Shown one piece after another: positions 6,663-14,597 of a DNA stretch of 19,856 nt (position 1 is the first letter of the stretch; every line of letters starts with the position of its first letter). Location of the stretch: assembly GCA_052034005.1 (NCBI GenBank), contig JBPOJB010000026.1, forward strand, positions 1-19,856, given 5' to 3'. Origin of the DNA: JAAYDI01 sp052034005 (GTDB taxonomy: Bacteria; Planctomycetota; Planctomycetia; Pirellulales; Pirellulaceae). A model generated the notes under the pieces. It ran no database searches and was not told the DNA's origin. It saw only the letters and a list, made by a program, of their open reading frames with translations. The position numbers were made by a program, and so were the translations under genes.

Positions 6663-7331
6663 ATGAGCACGATGTTAGCGCAGATTGACGTCTACACGAC
6701 CATTGGGAACCTCATGTACTTCGCGCTGGCAGTCATCGCGGTCTGGGGCGCGTTCTGCGTCGTGATGGTGTGGTACCGGGTGCGTGAGAAGCGGTTTCGC
6801 AGCGAGGATGCGCAGGCCGAGTTCCTGGACGCGCTGGACGATCCGATGTTGCGTGGCGACTTCGACACGGCCAGCCAGATGCTGGAGGCGGACGAGCGGG
6901 CGATGTCCCAGCTGGCGCTGCTGGCCATCATCAATCGCGACCTGGGCTACGCCAAGGTCCGCCAGCTGCTGGTCGACCGGTTCCAACGCGACGTGTTGGC
7001 CGACCTCGAGCATCGCCTCAGCTGGGTCAACACCTGCATCAAGACCGCGCCGATGCTCGGGCTGCTCGGGACGGTCATGGGCATGAAAGGCGCGTTCGGC
7101 ACGCTGGCCAGCCAGGAGTCGGTCAAGCCGTCGCAGTTGGCGGGCGACATCAGCTTCGCCTTGGTGACCACGATCTGCGGCCTGTGGATCGCCATCCCGC
7201 TCATCCTGGCGACCGCCAGCGTGAACGTCCGCATCCGGAAGATGGAGGATCTGGTGGCGGCCGGCCTGTCGCGGTTCCTGGAGACGTTCCGCGTAGCGAT
7301 CGGCGGATCGGAACGTGAGCGGGGCCTGTGA
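6663..7331 (+). CDS. exbB: MotA/TolQ/ExbB proton channel family protein
   Basis: The 222-aa product has the three-helix layout of the family: helices at about 13-38, 122-145 and 165-188, with a cytoplasmic loop of about 80 residues between the first two. The conserved core TAPMLGLLGTVMGMKGAF (128-145) and the third-helix segment FALVTTICGLWIAIP carry the polar Thr residues (T137, T169/T170) expected along the ion path. Such proteins form a pentamer around two ExbD/TolR helices and use the proton gradient to do work in the periplasm. The ATG at 6663 has only a weak upstream AAGAG; an internal ATG at 6672 is an alternative. It overlaps the next gene by four bases if that gene starts at its GTG. 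Confidence 0.93.
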   Translation: MSTMLAQIDVYTTIGNLMYFALAVIAVWGAFCVVMVWYRVREKRFRSEDAQAEFLDALDDPMLRGDFDTASQMLEADERAMSQLALLAIINRDLGYAKVRQLLVDRFQRDVLADLEHRLSWVNTCIKTAPMLGLLGTVMGMKGAFGTLASQESVKPSQLAGDISFALVTTICGLWIAIPLILATASVNVRIRKMEDLVAAGLSRFLETFRVAIGGSERERGL

Positions 7332-7822
7332 TCATGACTGACCGGATCGATCTCTCCAGGCCGGAGCTGCCGATCTCCTCGCGCGGGCGCTTCGTGAGCG
7401 ACGCGGAGACGGACATCACGCCGATGATCGACATGGTGTTCCTGTTGCTGATCTTCTTCCTCGTGGCGTCGAAGATCGACGAGTCCACGTCCGTCAAGCT
7501 GCCGCCGGCGCGGCACGGCGTGTCGATCGCCCAGGAGAACGCGATCGTGGTGATCATCAAGAAGGGCGCGGGCAACTCGGTCATCGTCGCCCGCCGGGAC
7601 GGCACCCCGTTCTCGCGGGACCTGGCGACCCAGGACGAGGAGATCGCGGCGTACATCGAGGCGGGGATGGCCGGCTCGCCGCCGTTCGAGCGGCCGATGG
7701 ACACGATCATTGTCAAGGCGGAGGGCAGTGTGAAGGAGGGAGACGTGGCCCGCGTCGCCGAGGCGATCGGCCGCGCGACCCACAAGGACACGTTGCATTA
7801 TGCCGTGGTGGAGCAGTTGTGA
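7328..7822 (+). CDS. exbD: ExbD/TolR family protein, copy 1
   Basis: The 164-aa product is an ExbD-type motor stator partner. A short cytoplasmic N-terminus leads to DITPMIDMVFLLLIFFLVAS, whose membrane Asp (residue 35) corresponds to the essential proton-carrying Asp of E. coli ExbD. A periplasmic domain of about 110 residues follows. The GTG start used here overlaps the exbB stop in a GTGA arrangement typical of translational coupling; the ATG two codons later (7334) is equally possible, and neither has a strong Shine-Dalgarno. It is followed within 40 bases by a second, diverged ExbD, so the two may form a heterodimer in one ExbB ring. Confidence 0.92.
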   Translation: MIMTDRIDLSRPELPISSRGRFVSDAETDITPMIDMVFLLLIFFLVASKIDESTSVKLPPARHGVSIAQENAIVVIIKKGAGNSVIVARRDGTPFSRDLATQDEEIAAYIEAGMAGSPPFERPMDTIIVKAEGSVKEGDVARVAEAIGRATHKDTLHYAVVEQL

Positions 7823-7861
7823 GGCGGCCGGCGCCGCGGTGCGGCGGCGGGTGGATGAACG

Positions 7862-8503
7862 ATGAGTGACCAATCGACCACTGACGATGTCCCGCGTCCC
7901 GGCGACGGACCTCCGCCGTCGGCCGGCCGGTCCCGGTTCAAAGGAACGCCGCCGGGCCCGCCCGCCGCGGACAGCCTGGTGGTGGGCGCCTCGGAGCTCG
8001 AGACGGCCTACCATCGCGTGGACGAGATGGTCGCGGACGAGGCGTACTTCACGCACCGCAAGACCGACCGGGAGGACAACGAGATCGACATGACTCCCAT
8101 GGTCGACTCGACCTTCCTGCTGCTGCTCTTCTTCATGGTGACGGCCGCGTTCAGCCTGCAGCGCGCCCAGCCGGTGCCGACGCCGCACCCGGACGCGCCG
8201 AGCGCGAACGTGGTCCAGCGCGACCCGACGGAGGACCCCGGCACGATCACCGTGCACGTGGATGAAAACAACACCTTCCGCGTGGTGACGACCACGACGG
8301 ATGTCGAGGCGCCCAGCACGCACGAGCTGCTGATCCGGCTGCGCGAAGCCTGTAACGACGCGCGGGCCGGGCAACGGCCCACCAAGCTGCTGGTCATGGC
8401 CAACAACGAGGCGTTGCACGAGCGCGTGATCGCGGCCATGGATGCCGGGAGCCAGGTGGGGATGGAGGAGATCCAGCTGATGATGGTTGAGGAAAACGAG
8501 TGA
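7862..8503 (+). CDS. exbD: ExbD/TolR family protein, copy 2, with long N-terminal extension
   Basis: The 213-aa product has the ExbD signature EIDMTPMVDSTFLLLLFFMV with the membrane Asp at residue 82. Its first 70 or so residues form an unusually long, Pro-rich and acidic cytoplasmic tail (usual tails are 20-40 residues), perhaps a docking segment. The periplasmic part (about 100-213) includes a GTITVHVDENNTFRVVTT strand pair and ends MMVEENE. It differs clearly from copy 1 in sequence, which argues against a recent duplication. It is the last small motor gene before the large propeller gene. I am sure of the family but not of a specific role for the tail. Confidence 0.92.
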   Translation: MSDQSTTDDVPRPGDGPPPSAGRSRFKGTPPGPPAADSLVVGASELETAYHRVDEMVADEAYFTHRKTDREDNEIDMTPMVDSTFLLLLFFMVTAAFSLQRAQPVPTPHPDAPSANVVQRDPTEDPGTITVHVDENNTFRVVTTTTDVEAPSTHELLIRLREACNDARAGQRPTKLLVMANNEALHERVIAAMDAGSQVGMEEIQLMMVEENE

Positions 8504-8599
8504 AGCGTGGCCCGTGCGGGCCCCGTCGGGTGGCCGGTCGCGCGCCGTTGCGCGTGGCGGCCCCGCGACGGGCACAGCCGAGAACGAAGGAACTCGGAG
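8504..8599 (+). other. Intercistronic gap with hairpin-forming GC sequence
   Basis: This 96-base gap is the longest inside the nine-gene plus-strand run. GGCCC-GTGC-GGGCC at 8509-8522 can form a tight hairpin, and a second (CGCGC/GCGCG around a CGTT-type loop, about 8541-8555) follows. No T-run follows either, so these are not intrinsic terminators; they might act in mRNA processing or differential stability. The gap ends in the AAGGA Shine-Dalgarno (8587-8591) of the next gene. Confidence 0.4.
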
Positions 8600-11500
8600 A
8601 TGATGGTCGAACAGTTCATCGATCGCCTGGCTCAGCAAGGGCTGCTCGATAAGCGTGTCATTGACGAACTGCGCCGCAAAGTGGCCAAGGTCCAAGGCAA
8701 GAAAGTCACGCCCGAGGCGATCGCCAAGTACTTGATCGACCGCGGGCACTTGACGCGCTTCCAGGCCACCAAGCTGGTCAACGAGTTCACCTCGCTGCCC
8801 GACACGGCCGGGGATCGCGGCGCGAAATCCAAGTCCGGCGAACTGCAGCTGGCTCCGCTGGAAGACCCGGCCGGCCTGCGCGACTCGCTGCAAGTCCCCC
8901 CCGCCCCCGGCGCGCGCCAGCGCCCCGCGGTCGACGAGGAGGTGGACGACCTGACGGCAATCGACCGGGACTGGGATCAGCCTGCGCCGGCCGCCCCGGT
9001 GCCGCGCGAGCCGGAGGCGGAGAGGCGTCCGCGGGCCGTCCAGCCGGGGCCGCCCGCCGCACCGCCCGGTGCGCCGCCGAGCGGGCCGCCCGCGCCGCCG
9101 CACCCGACGGCCCGCGCCGTCCCGCTCACCGACGACCTGCTGGCCGGACTCGAGTCGCACGGCGCGCCGGTGCTGATGGCCGGCGACAGGTCGGGCCGTC
9201 ACGGCCTGGCGCCCGTCCAGCGCCGGCTGCAGAAGACGAGCGAGTGGGACTCGATGCTGCTGCTGGTCGGCGGCGCCTCGATCGGCGTGATGCTCGTGAT
9301 CGGCGCGTTCCTCTACCTGTCGCTGGCGCGCGGCAAGGCCGAAGAGCTGATCGCCGCGGCCGGGAAGGAGTACAGCGCCCAGTCGTATGCCCAGGCGATC
9401 CGCCTGTACGACGAGTTCCTCGAGGCCTACCCGCACCACGAGGACGCCAGCCTGGCCCGCGTGCGCCGGGAGATCGCCCGCCTGCGCCAGTCGTACAAGG
9501 TCCCCGAGCAGGGCCTGAAGGTGGCGCGCGAGGTGCTGCCGATCATCGAACAGGAAGAGAGCTTCCCGACCGCCCGCGATGAACTGGCCAGCATGTTGCC
9601 GCAGATCGCCGCCGGGTTCGTCAGCGAGGCGCGGCGGGCCGGCGACGCGACGGCCCAGGAAGAGCTGTTGCAGAAGACGGCCGCCGCCATGGAACTGGTG
9701 GAGAACCCGAACTACATCCCCTCCGAGCTCAGGAAGTCGCAGGCCACCACGATCGATGCGATCCGGGAGGACATGGCGCGGGTGCGGCGCGAAATCGACC
9801 GGGTCCGCAACCTGGACGCTACGGTGGAGACGATCGCGCAGGCGGCCTTGTCGGGCGACACGCCGGCCGCCTACGCGGCCCGCCAGGCGCTGCTGAGCAC
9901 CTACCCCGGGCTGGACGCCGATCCGCAGCTGCGCGACGCCATGCTGAAGATCTCGGACCGGGAGCGGCAGCGCGTCCAGGTCGTGGAGGAACCGATCGCG
10001 CCGGCCACGGACGATCCCGCGGCGGCGCTGCCCCCGCACATCGTGCTGTCGCACCGCGCCGGCCAGACGATCGCCAGCGTCATCGACCATGTGGTCTACA
10101 CGCTGGCAGAGGGCAACGTGTTCGCGCTGGACGCCTCCACCGGAGACGTGCTGTGGCGCCGTTTCGTCGGGTTCGAGACGATCTGGCAGCCGCAACCGCT
10201 CGCGGCCGCCACGCCCGGCTCGGACGCGGTCGTGGTCGACCAGCGGAGCGGGGAGGTGATGCGGCTGCAGGCTCGGACCGGCACGCTCGTCTGGCGTGTG
10301 GCCCTGGGCGAAGCGTTCTTCGCGCCGCTGGTGGTCGGCGACCACATTTACGTGGCCGGCGCGTCGGGGAAGCTCTATGTGATCGAGGCGGATTCCGGGC
10401 AGGTGAAGCACCACGTGCGGATCCCGCAGAGTCTGGAGGTGGCCGCGGGCGTCGGCGTGGGCCGGCCCCAGCTGTACCAGGTGGCGAACCAGGACAACAT
10501 CTATGTGTTGTCGGCCGAGACGCTCGAGTGCCGTGAAGTCCTGTACCTCGGCCACAAGCGGGGCACCATCTCCGTCCCGCCCGTGATGGCGCTCGGGTAC
10601 CTGTTCGTGGTCGAAAACGCCGGCCCCGACGTCTCGTTCCTGCATGTGATCGCCACCGATTCGCAGGGCCTGAACCTGAAGGTCGCGCAGGAGAAGATCC
10701 GGCTGCGCGGCCGGGTCCTCGTGCCGCCCGTCGTGGGGCGGCGCCAGGTGCTGGTCGTCACCGATCGCCGTGCGGTGGAGCTGTTCGACGTGGACCCGAA
10801 CAACGCGACCGGGACACCGGTCACAACCCTCGGGCGGCTCAACGCCACGGCTGAAGAGCCCATGATCGGCTACCCGCTCCTGGAAGTCGGTTACGCCTGG
10901 GTGGCCAACAACCGGTTCTCGAAGTACCAGTTGCAGGCGACGTCCGGCAAGCTGGTCAGCGAGTGGGTGCTGGATGAGCAGGACGTCTACCTCGCGCCGC
11001 TGCAGCTGGTGCGCGACGTCGTGATCCACGTTCGCCGCCGGCAGAGCGCGCCGGGAGTGTCCATCGCCGCCACACGCACGGGTGACAAGGATCCGTCATG
11101 GCAGACGGAGGTGGCGGTGCCGGCGCGGGGCGTGTTCGTGCGGGATGAGGCGGTGGACATCGTGACCGCCCGCGGCCGGCTGTTCCGCGCGGGAGCGGCC
11201 GACTTCCAGCACGGCCTGCTCTCGGCGGCCCAGGCCTCGGCCCTGCGGGACGAACGGCTCGTCCTGTCGCTCGCCGAGGGGATCGAAGCGGGCGACGGTC
11301 AATGGGTCTTCGCGCCTCCGCAAGGATACCACCAGCTGGTCTTCTATCAGCCGGGCGCGGGGCAGGAACCGCTGCGCCTGCTGACGCTCACCGTCCCGGC
11401 GGGGGCGGCGACCTGCCAGCCGGTGCCGTTCGCCGGCGGGCTGCTGGTGCCGCAGCAGGACGGTAACGTGACGCTGGTCGATCCGGTGACCGGCAGCGAC

Positions 11501-12142
11501 CGGATGCACGCGTTCCACCCTTCGACGCCGCTGGGCGACACGACCCGCTGGAGCCGCCCGGCCGTGCTCGACGGCGGGCAGGAGTTCGTCATCGCCACGA
11601 GCTACCACGCGCTCTATCGCGTGGGCATCCATGACGTGGGTGGGAAAGCGCTGGCTGAACTGGCGAGCCGGCAGGTGGAGGGCGAGGTCATAAGCCCGTG
11701 GGCGGCGGTCGGCAGCTGCTGCTACGGCGTGCTGCGCTCCTCGGCCGGCGACCAGGTGGCCGGCTACGCCCTGCCCGACCTGACACCCGCGTCGCCCGTG
11801 CCGCTGGCCGGGCGACTCGCCTGGGGACCCGAACGGGTCGGCGATGTCGTGCTGGTGGCCTCGGAGGCGGAACTGATCTGTATGGACGGCACACTTCAGC
11901 AGCGGTGGAAGACGCCGCTGGAACATGGGCCGGTGGTCGGCAGGGCGCTGCGCAGCGACGCGCACGCGTGGTTGTGTTCGGCGGACGGGTTCCTGTGCCG
12001 GATCGAGCTGGCCGACGGGAACCTGGTGGAGACGGTGGCGATCGGCGAACCGCTGGCGTCCGGCCCGGTCCTCTACGGCGACCGGTTGCTGGTGGCCGGT
12101 CGGAGCGGCGTGTTGTGGAACGTGGCGGTTTCAAGTCCCTGA
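8600..12142 (+). CDS. Membrane-anchored PQQ/WD-type beta-propeller protein with N-terminal kinase-associated-like module
   Basis: The product has 1180 aa. The frame is open to 8507, but the ATG at 8600 has AAGGA 8 bases upstream and starts the recognisable first domain. Domain order: a helical module (about 1-63) ending VTPEAIAKYLIDRGHLTRFQ; a Pro/Ala-rich linker (about 80-205, cytoplasmic); one transmembrane helix (217-241, SMLLLVGGASIGVMLVIGAF); a TPR-like helical region (about 245-470, with YAQAIRLYDEFLEAYP); then a large beta-propeller (about 500-1180) with PQQ-type blades such as GNVFALDASTGDVLWRR and GKLYVIEADSGQVKHHV. No methanol-dehydrogenase-type catalytic set is seen, so the propeller is more likely a scaffold or sensor. 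A BamB-like binding role is possible. The next gene starts 10 bases on. Confidence 0.85.
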   Translation: MMVEQFIDRLAQQGLLDKRVIDELRRKVAKVQGKKVTPEAIAKYLIDRGHLTRFQATKLVNEFTSLPDTAGDRGAKSKSGELQLAPLEDPAGLRDSLQVPPAPGARQRPAVDEEVDDLTAIDRDWDQPAPAAPVPREPEAERRPRAVQPGPPAAPPGAPPSGPPAPPHPTARAVPLTDDLLAGLESHGAPVLMAGDRSGRHGLAPVQRRLQKTSEWDSMLLLVGGASIGVMLVIGAFLYLSLARGKAEELIAAAGKEYSAQSYAQAIRLYDEFLEAYPHHEDASLARVRREIARLRQSYKVPEQGLKVAREVLPIIEQEESFPTARDELASMLPQIAAGFVSEARRAGDATAQEELLQKTAAAMELVENPNYIPSELRKSQATTIDAIREDMARVRREIDRVRNLDATVETIAQAALSGDTPAAYAARQALLSTYPGLDADPQLRDAMLKISDRERQRVQVVEEPIAPATDDPAAALPPHIVLSHRAGQTIASVIDHVVYTLAEGNVFALDASTGDVLWRRFVGFETIWQPQPLAAATPGSDAVVVDQRSGEVMRLQARTGTLVWRVALGEAFFAPLVVGDHIYVAGASGKLYVIEADSGQVKHHVRIPQSLEVAAGVGVGRPQLYQVANQDNIYVLSAETLECREVLYLGHKRGTISVPPVMALGYLFVVENAGPDVSFLHVIATDSQGLNLKVAQEKIRLRGRVLVPPVVGRRQVLVVTDRRAVELFDVDPNNATGTPVTTLGRLNATAEEPMIGYPLLEVGYAWVANNRFSKYQLQATSGKLVSEWVLDEQDVYLAPLQLVRDVVIHVRRRQSAPGVSIAATRTGDKDPSWQTEVAVPARGVFVRDEAVDIVTARGRLFRAGAADFQHGLLSAAQASALRDERLVLSLAEGIEAGDGQWVFAPPQGYHQLVFYQPGAGQEPLRLLTLTVPAGAATCQPVPFAGGLLVPQQDGNVTLVDPVTGSDRMHAFHPSTPLGDTTRWSRPAVLDGGQEFVIATSYHALYRVGIHDVGGKALAELASRQVEGEVISPWAAVGSCCYGVLRSSAGDQVAGYALPDLTPASPVPLAGRLAWGPERVGDVVLVASEAELICMDGTLQQRWKTPLEHGPVVGRALRSDAHAWLCSADGFLCRIELADGNLVETVAIGEPLASGPVLYGDRLLVAGRSGVLWNVAVSSP

Positions 12143-12152
12143 GGCGGTCCGG

Positions 12153-14597
12153 ATGAAGTCAGCGCACGCGATCAGCACGAACGGCCGGTGGCGCGGCGGG
12201 CTGCGGCGCGCGGTGCGGTGCGCCGCGCACGCGCTGCGTTTGCGCGCGTGGCGGCGGATCGGGATGGGGGCCCTCCTCTGCCTGGCTGCGGCGCTGGCAT
12301 CGGCACAGGATGCGGAGGACGCGGAGGATGAAGAGGAGCTGCAGCCGGCCAAAGCGCCGGTCGAATTGATGGATCGGGAGCCGTTCGATCAGTTGACGCT
12401 CACCGCCGCCAACGGCAATGTCGTGGTGGACATTCTGCCGCTCGAGACGCCGCCGGTCAATCTGCAGTCGACCGATCGGCTGCGAGTCAGGCTGGTGAAG
12501 TATCCCGACCAGGAGTACGAGGTCACCTGGGAGAACGTGGCTTCGTACCGCAGCTACCACCAGCTTGTCTTCGACGAAGCACAGCGCCTGGTGCGGGAGA
12601 AGAAGTATAGCGCGGCGTTCCGCAATTTCGACTACCTGCTGAAAAACACGCAACGCACGCCCAGCTTGAACACTGCCGTGCTGGAGTACCTGCTGGAAAA
12701 CGCGGATCTGTTGCTGTCCGAGGGGAAGATCGATCATGCGCTGGTGGTGCTGGAGGAGCTCTCGCAGCGCGACCGGCACTTCCGCAGCGACGAGGTCGGG
12801 CGCAAGTTGTCGCAGGTGGCCGACCTGCTGATCAACCAGGAGGTCGAGCGCGGCGACTATGCGGCGGCCCGCCAGATCATGGCGAGCCTGGACAGCCGTT
12901 ACGGCGCGGATCGGATCGCGACCTTAACGAGCTGGCGGCAACGCTTCACGCAGGAGGCTGAGGACCTGAAACGCCAGGCGGAAGCGAAGATGGCGGCCGA
13001 CGAGACGCTGCGGGAGGCGGAGCAGCTGAGCCGGCGGATGGTCGCGATCTGGCCCGATCTGCCGGGCGCACAGGCGCTGCGCGGCGAGGTCGTGCGCCGC
13101 TACCCCATGGTGATCGTCGGCGTGTCTGAATCGGCCGGATACCAGGACGCGGCGAGCATCGAGAGCTGGCCGGCGCGGCGGACCGGGCGATTGACCCAGC
13201 GGACGCTGTTGGAGTTTGCCGGCGCGGGGCCGGAGGGCGGGAAATACGTATGTGCGTACGGCGAGTACGTGCAGAGCGACGATCGGCGCCGGCTGACGCT
13301 GGAACTGAACCCGCCCGCCGAGCCGGCGGGGCCCGCCGCGCTCGACGGATACGCGGTCGCCCGGCGCGTGACGCAGATGGCGGACCCCCGGTCCGACCTG
13401 TACCAGCCGGCCTGGGCGGCGCTGGCCGAACGGGTCTGCGTGCGCGACGTATGGCGCGTGGATATCGACTTGCGGCGGCCCCATGTGCTCCCGGAAGCGA
13501 TGCTGCAGATCCAGCTCACCACGACGGCGTCGGACCCGTCCGTCATGGAACCTGGCGACGGGCCGTTCCTGCGCGCGCCCGGCAACGGCCCGGACCGGCA
13601 TTTCGTCGCGCATCCGGCCTGCAAGTTCGCCTATGACAACCACCCGCGTGAGATTGTGGAGCGGCATTTTGCGTCGTCGGATGAAGCGCTCGGCGCGCTG
13701 CGGCGCGGCGATATCGACATCGTCGACTTCCTGCTGCCCGACGAGGCAACCCGGTTGGCCGGGGACAAGACGGTCCGCGTCGTGCCCTACGCGCTGCCCA
13801 CCATCCACCTGCTGGTGCCCAACCACCGAACAGTCTTCACGTCGAACCAGACGTTTCGGCGTGCGCTGCTTTATGGGATCAACCGGCAGGCGATCCTGGA
13901 GACGGAGATCCTGGGGAATCAGAAAGTGCCCGGGTATCAGGTGATCAGCGGCCCGTTCCCCGTCGGGACGCGTGACAACGATCCGCTGGCCTATGCGTAC
14001 GACCAGCGTGTGGCGGCACGATCGTACAACCCCCGGCTGGCTTCCATCCTCAATACGCTGGCCCGGCGCGAGCTGACCGAGAAGGCGGACAAGCGCGGTG
14101 AGTCGGTGCCGCCGGAGACCAGGATCGTGCTCGGGTTCCCGGACAGCCAGCTGGCGCGCATCACGTGCCAGGCGATCAGTCAGTACCTGTCCGTCATCGG
14201 CATTACCTGTGAGCTCCGCGAGCTGCCTCCGGACGCCGACGCCGCGACACTGGACGAACTGGACCTGGTGTACCGGCAGGTTGCGATGTGGGAGCCGGTG
14301 GTCGATGCGCGGCGTCTGCTGGCGCCGCGGGGCGTCGCGGAAGTCGGCAACGAATACGTGGGGATGGCTTTGCGTCGCCTGGATGCCGCCAAGAACTGGC
14401 GGGAGGTCCGGGAGCGTCTGCACGACCTGCACCGGATTGTGGATGAGCAGGTGGCCATCATCCCGCTGTGGCAGACGGTCAACTACCTGGTCCACAGTCG
14501 GCGCGTGGACGGCGTCGGCCAGCGTCCGCTGACGCTCTACCAGGACGTCGAGCAGTGGCAAGTCGCACCTCCTGACGGGCAAGGGTCCAGCGAGTAG
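12153..14597 (+). CDS. Secreted protein with helical repeats and an extracellular solute-binding family 5-like region
   Basis: The 814-aa product begins with a long basic n-region and a hydrophobic core (MGALLCLAAALASA, 38-51), an export signal. An acidic stretch and a TPR-like helical region (about 125-335) follow. The C-terminal half resembles solute-binding family 5 (oligopeptide/nickel type): RRALLYGINRQAILETEILG at about 568-587, YQVISGPFPVGT, and near the end VDEQVAIIPLWQTVNYLVHS. Family 5 proteins bind peptides or other ligands for ABC importers, but no permease or ATPase gene is present here. The ATG at 12153 has GAGGCGG 5 bases upstream; an internal ATG at 12264 would lose the basic n-region. 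The frame runs open back to 11925 inside the previous gene. A periplasmic binding role is inferred; the ligand is unknown. Confidence 0.78.
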   Translation: MKSAHAISTNGRWRGGLRRAVRCAAHALRLRAWRRIGMGALLCLAAALASAQDAEDAEDEEELQPAKAPVELMDREPFDQLTLTAANGNVVVDILPLETPPVNLQSTDRLRVRLVKYPDQEYEVTWENVASYRSYHQLVFDEAQRLVREKKYSAAFRNFDYLLKNTQRTPSLNTAVLEYLLENADLLLSEGKIDHALVVLEELSQRDRHFRSDEVGRKLSQVADLLINQEVERGDYAAARQIMASLDSRYGADRIATLTSWRQRFTQEAEDLKRQAEAKMAADETLREAEQLSRRMVAIWPDLPGAQALRGEVVRRYPMVIVGVSESAGYQDAASIESWPARRTGRLTQRTLLEFAGAGPEGGKYVCAYGEYVQSDDRRRLTLELNPPAEPAGPAALDGYAVARRVTQMADPRSDLYQPAWAALAERVCVRDVWRVDIDLRRPHVLPEAMLQIQLTTTASDPSVMEPGDGPFLRAPGNGPDRHFVAHPACKFAYDNHPREIVERHFASSDEALGALRRGDIDIVDFLLPDEATRLAGDKTVRVVPYALPTIHLLVPNHRTVFTSNQTFRRALLYGINRQAILETEILGNQKVPGYQVISGPFPVGTRDNDPLAYAYDQRVAARSYNPRLASILNTLARRELTEKADKRGESVPPETRIVLGFPDSQLARITCQAISQYLSVIGITCELRELPPDADAATLDELDLVYRQVAMWEPVVDARRLLAPRGVAEVGNEYVGMALRRLDAAKNWREVRERLHDLHRIVDEQVAIIPLWQTVNYLVHSRRVDGVGQRPLTLYQDVEQWQVAPPDGQGSSE

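Noticed and set aside
8509..8522. Hairpin GGCCC-GTGC-GGGCC as a terminator between exbD copy 2 and the propeller gene
   Set aside because: There is no T-run and the next gene has a good Shine-Dalgarno; an in-operon structure is more likely.
6947..11029. Open frame of 1360 codons on the minus strand across exbB, both exbDs and the propeller gene
   Set aside because: It is antisense to well-supported genes. Its translation is low-complexity (His/Arg/Gly/Val-rich) with no domain. Long antisense frames are expected in GC-rich DNA.
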